A stretch of 57,970 bases of DNA from an uncultured Chitinophagales bacterium (lineage in GTDB: Bacteria; Bacteroidota; Bacteroidia; Chitinophagales; UBA2359). Location of the stretch: positions 1 to 57,970 of the forward strand of contig CALBCY010000047.1 in the NCBI GenBank assembly GCA_937927195.1, written 5' to 3'. The position numbers and the translations under genes were made by a program. Below the pieces are notes generated by a model. It was given only the letters and a program-made list of their open reading frames with translations. It searched no databases and was not told where the DNA came from. This document shows, one piece after another, positions 35,691 through 44,815 of this stretch (position 1 is its first letter; every line of letters begins with the position of its first letter).

Positions 35691-36914
35691 ATGATGAGTT
35701 TTATTATTTACCTTTTTGAAGTGAGCATTTGCCTGATCGCATTTTATGGTCTGTTTAATTTGTTGTTTAAAAGGCTAACCTTTTTTAATTTAAACAGACT
35801 GTATTTAATACTCATGATATCGATCTCTTTTCTTCTGCCCATGTTCGATTTTGGTTTGGTGAAAAGTATACCAATTTTAAGTGTAACAGTGGAAACTGTA
35901 GAGATAGGAATGCGATCATTGGAGCAAAGTGCCTTGACACTTCCTACAGCATCTGATTTCTTAATTATTACTTATGTTTTGGTTGCCACTATGTTCTTTT
36001 TGAGATTGATTTTTCGCTTGTTTTCAATTTTTAAGGTAACTAGGCTAGGAAGCCGAGAAAGAATGGACGGTTGTAATTTAATAAGGCATAAGAAGCAAGA
36101 GTTTGCCTCTTTTTTCAACTTCATTTTTGTTCCAAAAGATTTCAATAAAGAAACAATTGAAAGTCAAACGATACTGCAACATGAACTTGTACATGTTCAG
36201 CAATTTCATAGCATGGATTTGCTTTTTGTAGAATTATCTTCAGTGCTTTTGTGGTTCAATCCTGTTCTGATTTTATGGAAAAGAGCAATGAAGCTAAATC
36301 ATGAATTTATTGCAGATCATGCTTGTGTGAAAAACCAAGAAGAAAGAAAAAATTATATAGAATTAATATTAAGTCAGAGTATGCCAGGAATAGATTTTGA
36401 TCTGGCCAACTCGTTTTATCATTCACCCTTAAAAGAAAGAATAGTTATGTTGAACCAATCAAAAAGTAAACAATCTTTTCGCTGGATTTATTTATCAATT
36501 TTACCAATGTTGTTTGGAATGTTTTTCCTCTTTTCTTGCTCAACAGAATCTGAGCCTGCGAATGGATTAGAAAAAGTTGAACAACTCACGGAACCAAGCG
36601 ATGTGTTTAAAGTTGTTGAAGAAATGCCGGAATTTCCTGGAGGTCAGGATGAAATGATGAAGTATATTTACACAAACATCACTTACCCACAGGAAGCTAG
36701 AAAAGATGGAATTGAAGGCTTGGTGGTTGTGCAGTATGTCGTAGGTAAAGATGGGAAAATAAATGATGCCAAAGTCGTACGCGAAATTGGTGGTGGCTGC
36801 GATGAAGAAGCTTTAAGAGTGGTTAATTCAATGCCTAAATGGAATCCTGGAAAACAAAGAGGAAAAATAGTTGATGTTCAATATAATTTACCTGTCCGCT
36901 TTAAACTGCAATAA
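35691..36914 (+). CDS. M56 (BlaR1-like) membrane metallopeptidase with TonB C-terminal domain
   Basis: 407 residues. Three N-terminal helices (about 3-25, 35-55, 90-112), a cytosolic M56 zincin with HELVH (H164, E165, H168) and a downstream Glu in NHEFIADH (E205), then a fourth helix (about 263-282, ending FLFSCSTE) and a TonB C-terminal fold (about 331-407; YPQEARKDGIEGLVVVQYVV). It replaces the penicillin-binding sensor domain of BlaR1 with a TonB_C domain, an arrangement common in Bacteroidota. Signal and target are unknown; it probably relays an envelope signal to the BlaI-type repressor upstream. ATG at 35691 or 35694. Confidence 0.92.
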   Translation: MMSFIIYLFEVSICLIAFYGLFNLLFKRLTFFNLNRLYLILMISISFLLPMFDFGLVKSIPILSVTVETVEIGMRSLEQSALTLPTASDFLIITYVLVATMFFLRLIFRLFSIFKVTRLGSRERMDGCNLIRHKKQEFASFFNFIFVPKDFNKETIESQTILQHELVHVQQFHSMDLLFVELSSVLLWFNPVLILWKRAMKLNHEFIADHACVKNQEERKNYIELILSQSMPGIDFDLANSFYHSPLKERIVMLNQSKSKQSFRWIYLSILPMLFGMFFLFSCSTESEPANGLEKVEQLTEPSDVFKVVEEMPEFPGGQDEMMKYIYTNITYPQEARKDGIEGLVVVQYVVGKDGKINDAKVVREIGGGCDEEALRVVNSMPKWNPGKQRGKIVDVQYNLPVRFKLQ

Positions 36915-36982
36915 GAATAATAAATTTTATCAAATCAATGCAGGGAGAACCCCATCCCTTATAATCCAATTTACATTGGAGT

Positions 36983-37018
36983 AAAAATCCCCCCGAATGC
37001 TTCGGGGGGATTTTTTTT
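36983..37018 (+). terminator. Terminator of the blaI-M56 operon
   Basis: Near-perfect stem AAAAATCCCCCCGAA / TTCGGGGGGATTTTT around a TGC loop, followed by more Ts, about 70 bp after the M56 stop codon. Confidence 0.95.
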
Positions 37019-37129
37019 GCAAATTATTTACCAGAATTTTAACAATCGCTTCTAATATCCCTGCTAAATGGTATGGAAATATTAATTAACTTCGTCAGTC
37101 CTCTATAATTTGTTAAATAAATCTTCGAT

Positions 37130-38098
37130 GTGAGCAATTATTTCAGCGGTTGGAAATTAATTATTAATCCAGTTTCAGGCACAAACAGAAACTTGGATAA
37201 AAACTTATTGATTAAACTCCTGAAAGAGAGCGGGTTTGATTTTGAGACCAGTTTCACAGAACGCCCCAAACACGCTATTGAACTAGTACAAGAGGCACTT
37301 TCAAAGGGCATTAAGAAGTTTATTGTTTCTGGAGGAGACGGAACTTACAATGAGGTCATTAATGGAATTTTTGGTCAAAATGTTGTTGATCCATCTGAAA
37401 CGGTAATGGCCATGATTCCAGGGGGAACGGGCAATGATCTGGTTAAAACGATCGGCTTGCCTAAAAATCTCAAGAAAGCTGTAGAGGTCTTGGCCAAGGG
37501 TAATTATATTTTACAAGATGTCGGTAAAGTCAGTTATTTTGACAAAGATATCCAAGATGAAAATTATTTTCTCAACGTCGCTGGAACTGGCTTCGACGCA
37601 TATGTTGCAGAGAAATATTTTTCGGGTGATGCTAAAAAAGGAAAATTGACTTATTTCTTAAGTATTTTCAAAGGATTGTGGTCCTACAAAAATCACCTTG
37701 TCAACATTACCTTAAATGGCCAGAACATTCAAACAAAAATATTTCTATTGGCAGTTGGCAATTGTCGCTATTACGGAAATGGAATGAAAGTATGCCCCAA
37801 CGCTGTTCCCACTGATGGAATGCTTGATTTAACATTGGCAAAAGACTTGGGCAAATGGGATGTTATAAAATTGGTGAGAAAAATTTTTAGTGGAAAATTT
37901 CAAGACCATCCTAAGGTTGATTTGCTCAGATCAAGCGAGGTGCGTGTAGAATCAAAACAGCCTATTTATTTGCAGGCTGATGGTGAATTGTTGGGACACA
38001 CCCCTTTCGAATTTTCAGTGCTGCCCAAACAGCTTAAAATAGTGGTTGGTTCTGTCCTCAATTGGGAGCCAAGGGAAGCAACACATAATTTGGCCTGA
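37130..38098 (+). CDS. Diacylglycerol kinase family lipid kinase (DagK/YegS type)
   Basis: 322 residues. The nucleotide-binding motifs of the family are present: LIINPVSGTNRN (10-21), SGGDGTYNEVING (67-79) and PGGTGNDLVKTIG (97-109). The C-terminal beta-rich domain ends with the usual LQADGELLGHTPFEFSVLP. It phosphorylates a membrane lipid such as diacylglycerol or a sphingoid base; Bacteroidota make sphingolipids, so the substrate is open. The start is GTG at 37130; the overlapping ATG at 37128 is followed at once by TGA and cannot be used. Confidence 0.93.
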   Translation: MSNYFSGWKLIINPVSGTNRNLDKNLLIKLLKESGFDFETSFTERPKHAIELVQEALSKGIKKFIVSGGDGTYNEVINGIFGQNVVDPSETVMAMIPGGTGNDLVKTIGLPKNLKKAVEVLAKGNYILQDVGKVSYFDKDIQDENYFLNVAGTGFDAYVAEKYFSGDAKKGKLTYFLSIFKGLWSYKNHLVNITLNGQNIQTKIFLLAVGNCRYYGNGMKVCPNAVPTDGMLDLTLAKDLGKWDVIKLVRKIFSGKFQDHPKVDLLRSSEVRVESKQPIYLQADGELLGHTPFEFSVLPKQLKIVVGSVLNWEPREATHNLA

Positions 38099-38210
38099 AT
38101 TAAAATGTCCAGAACTCAAATGTCTAAAACTCAATAGTAGATATCTCTTTTGAATTGTGGGAATCAAATGTAAATTTTTTATATTGATGTAGTAATTAAA
38201 TTAAATCAGT

Positions 38211-38972
38211 ATGAAAAAAACGAATTGGTTATTAGGTTTTATCCTTTTTATTCTCGGTTTTTTCGGTGTTCTATCTTTATTGACAGTCGATTTCTCTTCT
38301 ATTTTAGATACTTTACCGCAAGACAAACTAGATCAAATTCCAGAAGAATTGATGGACATTTTGTTGTTGATCAATCCAACATTGTTTTTGGGTATTGCCG
38401 TAATTTTTGGAACGCTGTTTCATAAAAAAGTAAATCTAGAAGTTCCCACTATTCAAAGATTACTAGGAGATTCTGTTGTTAATAAAATCACTTTTCTCGA
38501 TCAAGTAAAGTTTGGAATACCTTTGGGGATCGTTTCAGGATTGCTCATTAGCTTGGTTATGTTTTTTGGCAAGCAGCTCTTTCCCGAGGTCATTGAGCAA
38601 ATGAATAACTCCGTAGAAATGGGCTTTCTTCCTAGGTTGCTTTATGGTGGAATTACAGAGGAGATTTTACTTCGATTTGGTTTTATGTCCACCATCGTTT
38701 GGCTGCTAAATTTAATTTCAAAGAAACCATCTCCTTGGATTTACTGGCTTGGAATAATTATATCGTCAGCTATTTTTGCTCTTGGACATTTTCCAGCTGT
38801 TGGAGCATTTATGACAGATCCAACTCCTCTGATCTATCTGGTGGTTTTTGTTGGAAATACCATAGGTGGCTTAATCTTCGGATGGTTGTATTGGAGAAAG
38901 GGATTGGAAAGTGCATTTGTTGCTCATGCTTTCACGCATTTGACAATGGTTCCCTTGATGGCTTTGGCGTGA
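38211..38972 (+). CDS. CPBP family intramembrane glutamic endopeptidase
   Basis: 253 residues with about seven helices. The CAAX-protease-like (Rce1/CPBP) active-site motifs are all visible: GITEEILLRFGF (EExxxR, near residue 150), FALGHFP (FxxxH), and a third His in SAFVAHAFTH. A loop with acidic residues separates the first two helices. Substrates of bacterial CPBP proteins are mostly unknown. It stands alone between the lipid kinase (112 bp upstream) and the intergenic repeat array. Confidence 0.93.
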   Translation: MKKTNWLLGFILFILGFFGVLSLLTVDFSSILDTLPQDKLDQIPEELMDILLLINPTLFLGIAVIFGTLFHKKVNLEVPTIQRLLGDSVVNKITFLDQVKFGIPLGIVSGLLISLVMFFGKQLFPEVIEQMNNSVEMGFLPRLLYGGITEEILLRFGFMSTIVWLLNLISKKPSPWIYWLGIIISSAIFALGHFPAVGAFMTDPTPLIYLVVFVGNTIGGLIFGWLYWRKGLESAFVAHAFTHLTMVPLMALA

Positions 38973-38984
38973 ATTGGTAGGTGG

Positions 38985-39490
38985 TATGTTGATACCGCAC
39001 TGGCAGCGAGGCTTCTCCCGTCATGTGCTGTTGGTACGATTGCAATGTCATTGACTTAAGTTTTTTTTCAACAGGCAAGCTTCACTGTTGTATCAACAAC
39101 AATGCGAAGGCAAGACTGTTCGACGCTTCGCATCTGTTGGAAATATGCATTGGCGTTTGTATTAAATTGGAAATCCCAAAGTCCAACAGTCCAACAGGCC
39201 AAATTGGTTGAAGACCAATTGCAGCAGTACCAACAAGAATGCCGAAGGCGACTGTACCAACCGCGCAGGCGAAGCCTAGCGTTGTATCAACAACATGCCG
39301 AAGGCAAGACGGTTCGACGCTTCGCATCTGTTGGAATATGCAATGGCGTTTGTATTAAATTGGAAAGTCCAAAGTCCAAAGTCCAACAGGCCAAATTGGT
39401 TGAAGACCAATTGCAGCAGTACCAATAAGAATGCCGAAGGCGACTGTACCAACAGCGCAGGCGAAGCCTAGCGTACCAACAGCGCAGCGT
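38985..39490. repeat. Hairpin-rich intergenic repeat array
   Basis: Two head-to-tail copies of a ~193-bp unit: 39087-39280 and 39281-39473, differing by scattered substitutions and small indels. Each holds an inverted repeat AATTGGT-TGAAG-ACCAATT (39202-39220, 39394-39412), a TGCGAAG/CTTCGCA stem (39103-39109 with 39126-39132 in copy 1) and AGGCGAAGCCT. The tail repeats GTACCAACAGCGCAG once more near 39474. A shorter fragment resembling the unit's end lies in inverse orientation at about 39006-39039. An open frame runs through both copies, but its product is only a repeat of the array and I do not call a gene. Confidence 0.85.
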
Positions 39491-39500
39491 ACCTCTTCTT

Positions 39501-40298
39501 CTACTGTCCTATCTTTCTAAACTTCTCTGGAACTATAATGTCTTCGACAACATCGAGTAGATCGTTGGTGTCTTTCACTTTCAATTCTACTCTTCTATTG
39601 AAAGAGCGACCTTGTTTTGAATCATTCCCATTTATTTCATTAAAGGCAATAGGCTTTTCTTCTCCGTGAGCGTAAGTTTCTATTTGGCGATCTGCAACTT
39701 CTTTGAAGCTTAAATAATTCACAACAGAGTTGACGCGTCGAACGGACAATTGGAGGTTGTATTCGTAACTTCCACGGCTATCGGTATGTGCGTGAACCTC
39801 AACTTTGTATTGTTGGTTTTCTTTTAATAGTTGTGAAAGTTTATCAAGATCCGATCGGCCTTCTTCTGTAAGAAAGGAACTGTCGAATCCGAAAAATACA
39901 TTTCTGATTTTGATGATTTGATCATCCGAATAAATTCTGACTGCAGTCATGGGCGTAGAAACGTTACAAGCTGTTGCACACAGATCAACCAACTCGGATA
40001 GATTGATAACTTGAGCGAAAAAAAAACCTTTTGAAGCTATTTCATTTTTGTATTTTTCTGCCTCAAGCAGACTAGTAAAACTTCCACTATAATATTTAAA
40101 CAATGTTTTTAAGACGATTTTTTCTTCGATTTGATCTACTCCAAGATCTTTGAAATATTTCCGGGACTTTCTTTTGCCGTAGGCAGCAACTTGTACGGTG
40201 TAAACGTCATTAGATTGAGCACTAAGGCTTTGCGAATCAAATGATATTGAAACTAAAAATAGGACTATCAATGCTATTGCGGTTTGTGTCGCTTTCAT
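39501..40298 (-). CDS. SPOR-OmpA family periplasmic protein
   Basis: 265 residues from the ATG at 40298, which gives a signal peptide (KATQTAIALIVLFLVSISFD, cleaved near LSAQS); the frame is open to 40367 but the extra 23 residues would bury it. Residues about 30-100 look like a SPOR domain (VYTVQVAAYGKRKSRKYF, LFKYYSGSFTSLLEAEKY), followed by an OmpA peptidoglycan-binding domain (about 130-250; VEVHAHTDSRGSYEYNLQLS, NRRVELKV). Both domains bind the cell wall, so it probably tethers or organises the envelope. The upstream neighbour is a large outer-membrane protein on the same strand. Confidence 0.9.
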   Translation of the reverse strand: MKATQTAIALIVLFLVSISFDSQSLSAQSNDVYTVQVAAYGKRKSRKYFKDLGVDQIEEKIVLKTLFKYYSGSFTSLLEAEKYKNEIASKGFFFAQVINLSELVDLCATACNVSTPMTAVRIYSDDQIIKIRNVFFGFDSSFLTEEGRSDLDKLSQLLKENQQYKVEVHAHTDSRGSYEYNLQLSVRRVNSVVNYLSFKEVADRQIETYAHGEEKPIAFNEINGNDSKQGRSFNRRVELKVKDTNDLLDVVEDIIVPEKFRKIGQ

Positions 40299-40415
40299 AC
40301 TTGGCAATTTTTCAACGGAGGGAGCGTATCGATATTGAAATATAAAAAAAAATGAATTCAAACGCAAGCTATTTGGGATAACTTATTGAAAATCTGAGTT
40401 GTCAATGTTGGTTAT

Positions 40416-43400
40416 CTAGAAGTCTGTGCCGAGTGAGAGATACCAGAATCCATCATTCCTTCTGCCGCTGTCAATTCCCCAAGCACGATCCAATTTCAAG
40501 TAAAAGCCAAGTAGACTTGAGCGTATTCCAGCACCATAGCCAACTACGATTGGGTTTTTAAAATATTGAACTTCAACGCTTACTGGTGAGTTGCCAGCAT
40601 CAACATCTGGATAGGTATAAGTGAAGTATCTGTTTTCTTCGGTAAATGGATTGCCAACTTCCCATGCTGTTCCAATATCTGCAAAACCAACTATTTGGAA
40701 ATGACGCAAAAACTGTGAACGCAATTGCCTTTTTGCTAAATATAAGAACAAAGGAATTCTTATCTCACTGTTTACCAGTCCATAATTGCTTCCATTGCGA
40801 ACATTGTATTTGAAGCCTCTTAGATTAGGAGTCAATGCTTGGAATGCATAGTTGGCATTTCCCTGTGGATCGATTGGCGTGTTGTTGTCAAAACGTCTGT
40901 CTTTTTTATCTGGTATCGATCCAGAGAAACTAAGCCAGTTGTCAACACCACCAAGGAAATAAACCACTTTTTTCTTGCCAAAAGAACTGGCAAAACTGAA
41001 TCTGTTGGCCCAGATTATTTGACGATGAATTTTTTGATAATGTCTAAAATCTCCACCAATCACTCCAAGCCATCCTGTATCTTTCATGTTGAATGAAAGT
41101 TCTGAATCATTGACTACTGCGCTAAAAGGTTTATGAAATTCAGCATAAAATTTATAACGAGTGCCATAAAAAACATTCTGATCTACCTTCAATGTATTGT
41201 CAAAAACATATTCCAATTTCAACTGTAGCCACTGCGAAAGTTCTGGTCTTTTATCCAAATATTCAGAGGAGCTGAGGTATTCTTTTTTGTATTGTCTATA
41301 TCCTGCATGAAAGGCAACTCTACTAGTTATGTCCAAAGGATAAGCCAATCCATACTGAATGAAATTGGTTGAGACTTTTAGCTTGTTCGGTACGCCTGTG
41401 TTAGAAAAAGATCCATCTTCAAATGTATGCGTTTTCCTATAATAAGTCCATATCTTATCCAACTGCTTTTTTTGATTTCTAAAATTGACATAATATTCTA
41501 TTGGATTGATTCCTGCGAAGGAAAGTCTTACTCCACCTGTTACTTTGTAATCCTCAAAAAGATCGCTGATTCCCAAAAGCAAAAAGCCCTTGAGGTTTGG
41601 ATTAAAGTTGCCCGCAGGTTCAAACTCTAAACTCTGGTAAGCATCAAAAGCAGAAACACTATTGTTGAACTGTGCCAACATGTAGTCAAGAGAGAATTTT
41701 ACAGAGTAAGCTCTTACTCTTGAAAGCCTCACGCGTTGCTTCTCTGCCAGCTCCTTTGCTTGCCTTTCTAAAATTGAAGCTTCTGATTCTACTTCATTCT
41801 TTTTGTTTTCTAGGAAATCAAACTCACTTTGAAAAAAGTAATTTTCAATGTCAATTTCATCGGATTTATCTGTGCTGTCAATTTCAATGTTTTCAAAAAT
41901 GGATTGATCCCATACTGGGCCAATCAATGTTGAATCGACTATGGTTTTTATGGTGTTGTCATCAGGTTTCTGTTCTGTTGTAAGGCTGTCTTTTATTCCA
42001 GCCATCCTTTTCTTTAACAAGTTTTTGTAAGGTGTATTCTTTAATTTTATTTTACCATAATTTTCAATACCAGTAGACTTTTCATACAAGCTGTAAACAC
42101 CATCCTCTTTGAGCAGTTCAATGGTTTTGTCTGCTTTTTTTGCAACTGTAAAACTGCTTATATTTGAATTGTAATTACTTATTGCTTCTGAAATTCCAGT
42201 CAGTTTGTAAAGGTCCTTGGTTTTAATAGAATCAATTAAGAAGCTACTGTCAATAGGCTCTTGGGGATTCAACCAAATGGAATCACCTGAGTAAATAAAA
42301 GTGTCTGTTTTGATATAAACGCTGTCAATTGTAAGGGCAAATTTATTGTGAATTCCATTCAGGTCACTTTGATAGCAAATGTATTTGTCATTGATTTGGC
42401 CAGCGTTTCTTTCGTTGATTTTTTTTGTTTCAGTAAGGCGAATGAGCGGATCATAAGGTTTTGCCAAGTCATAAAAATATAGATCAAAATACCTTTGGGG
42501 AAGAATCGTATCAAAACGAGCCAGTCTCATTGTGTCGTTTGGCCGATTGGAACTGAAAACTATTCCTTTTCTTCCAGCAATTTCAGCAAAACTAATGTCA
42601 ATGTCATCATGATAATCATTGGTTAGTTGTGTTATTTTTGTGGTTGGTATGAAATATTTAAACAAATCCGCTTGGCTTCGATTTACCGCAGAAAGAACAA
42701 TTGTTCGATCATCATTGGTGAAATCAAAATCGAGTACTTGTTGAAATTTACTAATGAAAGCTTCCTGATTTTCTCCGGTTTTTACATCAATAATTTTAAA
42801 GCGTATTAAATCTCTCTTTTCATAGATGATTCCTAATTTGGTTCCTCTTTTATTCCAAGCCATTAACGGATAAATAGCTTCTGTTGGTAGGTTGTAAGAG
42901 CGGAAGCCCGTTTTCAAAATTCGCTTTTTTTGACCTGTTTCAAGATCTTTTAAGAAGACCTTTATCAAACCATTTTCATTGGTGGAATAAACCAGTTGCT
43001 TGCCATTGGGGCTAATTTCAATCCTATTTAATTCTGTATCTCTGTCTTTCTTTTTAGATTGTAAAATTAAATTCCCAGCGTTTATGCTGTCTCTATTGAT
43101 GTCATTATTGACAGACATTTCTTGCACGTATTCCCACCATTCCTCAACAAGCTGATCAACCGTACTACCGAGCACAAATATAAATCCGCTATCAACACTT
43201 CTATTGATCCTGGTTAGGTATAAAATGTTTGGAATAGCGGCAGGGCCATAATACTGAGAAATGTATTGCCAAATTGAATGGCCAACAAATTCTGCATCAT
43301 GAGTATCCAACTTATTCAGCTTCTTAAGTTCTGGACGATTGGACATCTTCCGCAATTGGTCGTCAAGTTCTGTGTTCCAGTCTTCAGTAATATAAGCGAT

Positions 43401-43955
43401 CAATCCTTCGGTAAACCATTCTGGGAGATTAAGCAAAAGGGCATTTTGAACGATTTCCTGAATCCCTGAACCAAACAGCAAGCTTTCAAAATGTACTTTC
43501 GAAACGCCTTTAACAATTTGCTTTCGAAGGTGATCGTGATCCCCGTTGAAATAAACAAATATTTTGTTGGCTGCAAATCTGGCCTTGCCACCCGGATTGG
43601 CCCATTCATAAGATTGACCGATATTGGTTTGTCTTATATCTGAAATATTGTGATAGACCATCAATTCGACTTTCTCTCTTAATTGATGTTCTAATTTGTT
43701 CTCCGTATTTGACAATTCAGCTTCTGCCGTTCTAAGGGCATACTTAGCCAAATCTTGGCCACCTTGATAAAAGTAAACAATGAAATTCTCAGACTCATAG
43801 AACGTCCATTCAAAATCATGGTATTGGACCCTGTTTTTGCCAAATTCTGTTTGAAAGCCTTGGGCTTGTGTAAAGACAGGGCAAAAGAATATTAATAGGA
43901 ATAAAATTCCATTAAACTTTTGGAGAATATTTGAATTAAATAGGTTCAAAATCAA
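40416..43955 (-). CDS. Large outer-membrane protein: pseudo-peptidase, beta-propeller and C-terminal barrel
   Basis: 1179 residues, exported (signal peptide ending FTQAQG near 33). Residues about 45-280 resemble the peptidase MA-like fold, but where HExxH would be expected the sequence reads IQEIVQ (165-170) before the family's PEWFTEGLIAY, so it is probably inactive. Residues about 290-560 form a TolB/PD40-type beta-propeller (ISPNGKQLVYSTNENG, KGIVFSSNRPNDT). A Lys/Glu-rich helix (about 715-745) precedes a C-terminal beta-strand-rich half (about 760-1179) ending in Phe (YLSLGTDF), as in outer-membrane barrels. Homologues are often labelled translocation protein TolB in databases. Its function is unknown; I infer an outer-membrane assembly or transport role. 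It shares its strand with the SPOR-OmpA gene. Confidence 0.82.
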   Translation of the reverse strand: MILNLFNSNILQKFNGILFLLIFFCPVFTQAQGFQTEFGKNRVQYHDFEWTFYESENFIVYFYQGGQDLAKYALRTAEAELSNTENKLEHQLREKVELMVYHNISDIRQTNIGQSYEWANPGGKARFAANKIFVYFNGDHDHLRKQIVKGVSKVHFESLLFGSGIQEIVQNALLLNLPEWFTEGLIAYITEDWNTELDDQLRKMSNRPELKKLNKLDTHDAEFVGHSIWQYISQYYGPAAIPNILYLTRINRSVDSGFIFVLGSTVDQLVEEWWEYVQEMSVNNDINRDSINAGNLILQSKKKDRDTELNRIEISPNGKQLVYSTNENGLIKVFLKDLETGQKKRILKTGFRSYNLPTEAIYPLMAWNKRGTKLGIIYEKRDLIRFKIIDVKTGENQEAFISKFQQVLDFDFTNDDRTIVLSAVNRSQADLFKYFIPTTKITQLTNDYHDDIDISFAEIAGRKGIVFSSNRPNDTMRLARFDTILPQRYFDLYFYDLAKPYDPLIRLTETKKINERNAGQINDKYICYQSDLNGIHNKFALTIDSVYIKTDTFIYSGDSIWLNPQEPIDSSFLIDSIKTKDLYKLTGISEAISNYNSNISSFTVAKKADKTIELLKEDGVYSLYEKSTGIENYGKIKLKNTPYKNLLKKRMAGIKDSLTTEQKPDDNTIKTIVDSTLIGPVWDQSIFENIEIDSTDKSDEIDIENYFFQSEFDFLENKKNEVESEASILERQAKELAEKQRVRLSRVRAYSVKFSLDYMLAQFNNSVSAFDAYQSLEFEPAGNFNPNLKGFLLLGISDLFEDYKVTGGVRLSFAGINPIEYYVNFRNQKKQLDKIWTYYRKTHTFEDGSFSNTGVPNKLKVSTNFIQYGLAYPLDITSRVAFHAGYRQYKKEYLSSSEYLDKRPELSQWLQLKLEYVFDNTLKVDQNVFYGTRYKFYAEFHKPFSAVVNDSELSFNMKDTGWLGVIGGDFRHYQKIHRQIIWANRFSFASSFGKKKVVYFLGGVDNWLSFSGSIPDKKDRRFDNNTPIDPQGNANYAFQALTPNLRGFKYNVRNGSNYGLVNSEIRIPLFLYLAKRQLRSQFLRHFQIVGFADIGTAWEVGNPFTEENRYFTYTYPDVDAGNSPVSVEVQYFKNPIVVGYGAGIRSSLLGFYLKLDRAWGIDSGRRNDGFWYLSLGTDF

Positions 43956-44078
43956 ACAATATTGTTCATTTTATGAAAAAACAGACAGCATTAACATCTT
44001 CTTTACGAACAAATGGGGTCTTTTATTGAAAATTAATGAAATTATAGCAGATTTGCAGATAAATTTAGCTCAACAAGT

Positions 44079-44729
44079 ATGATAAAAGTCCATTCCTTTA
44101 CTTTTAGCCCTTTTGCAGAAAACACTTATGTCTTGCATGACGAAAGCAACGAAGCGATTATTTTTGATCCCGGTTGTTACGAACAACATGAAAAAGACCA
44201 GCTGAGTGATTACATTAGGCAGAACAATCTCAAGGTTGTTCGATTGATTAATACGCACAGTCATTTGGACCATGTTTTCGGCAATAAGTTTGTTTCTGAG
44301 ACCTACAATGTCATTCCAGAAATGCATCCAGACGAATTACCTGGCCTCAAAGCAGTTCCATCTTATTCAGCTAGCATGGGCTTGACGGTAGAACCATCGC
44401 CAGATCCGACATTTTTGCCTGAATCGGGGACGATAGAATTTGGAAATTCAAGCCTTGAAATTTTATTTACACCAGGTCATTCCATTGCCAGTCTGTCATT
44501 TTATTCGAAAGAAGATCAGTTTGTAATAGCTGGAGACACCTTGTTTCAAGGCAGCGTTGGCCGAGTCGATTTGCCGGGAGGCAATGGTCCCACCTTGATT
44601 AAAAGCATCAAGGAGAAACTAATTCCTTTGGGAGACGATGTCAAAGTTTATTCAGGACATGGAGATCCTACCACGATAGGGTTTGAGAGATTGAGTAACC
44701 CATTTTTAACAGGCATGATTCCAATGTAA
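44079..44729 (+). CDS. MBL-fold hydrolase, glyoxalase II-like
   Basis: 216 residues. The metallo-beta-lactamase motif THSHLDH (59-65) supplies two metal sites, with further ligands in FTPGHS, IAGDTLF and YSGHGDPTT. The size and these motifs match the small glyoxalase II/persulfide-dioxygenase-like hydrolases; the full HAGH C-terminal domain is absent, so the thioester substrate is uncertain. It starts 123 bp from the divergent outer-membrane protein gene and is followed by gcvH 86 bp downstream. Confidence 0.93.
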   Translation: MIKVHSFTFSPFAENTYVLHDESNEAIIFDPGCYEQHEKDQLSDYIRQNNLKVVRLINTHSHLDHVFGNKFVSETYNVIPEMHPDELPGLKAVPSYSASMGLTVEPSPDPTFLPESGTIEFGNSSLEILFTPGHSIASLSFYSKEDQFVIAGDTLFQGSVGRVDLPGGNGPTLIKSIKEKLIPLGDDVKVYSGHGDPTTIGFERLSNPFLTGMIPM

Positions 44730-44815
44730 AATGAGTAAATTAGAAATGTGAAATTTCACTTTTCATTTTGTATTATTGCTAAAATTAATTTCAAACAAAA
44801 AACAAAAAACAGCAT

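Noticed and set aside
39102..39428. 108-codon open frame through the intergenic repeats
   Set aside because: The product repeats the same words because the DNA repeats; it breaks within copy 2 and shows no family feature.
39087..39473. CRISPR-like array
   Set aside because: Only two ~193-bp units with no short-repeat/spacer alternation and no cas gene.
44730..44815. Glycine riboswitch before gcvH
   Set aside because: The 86-bp gap is AT-rich and has no paired-aptamer structure.
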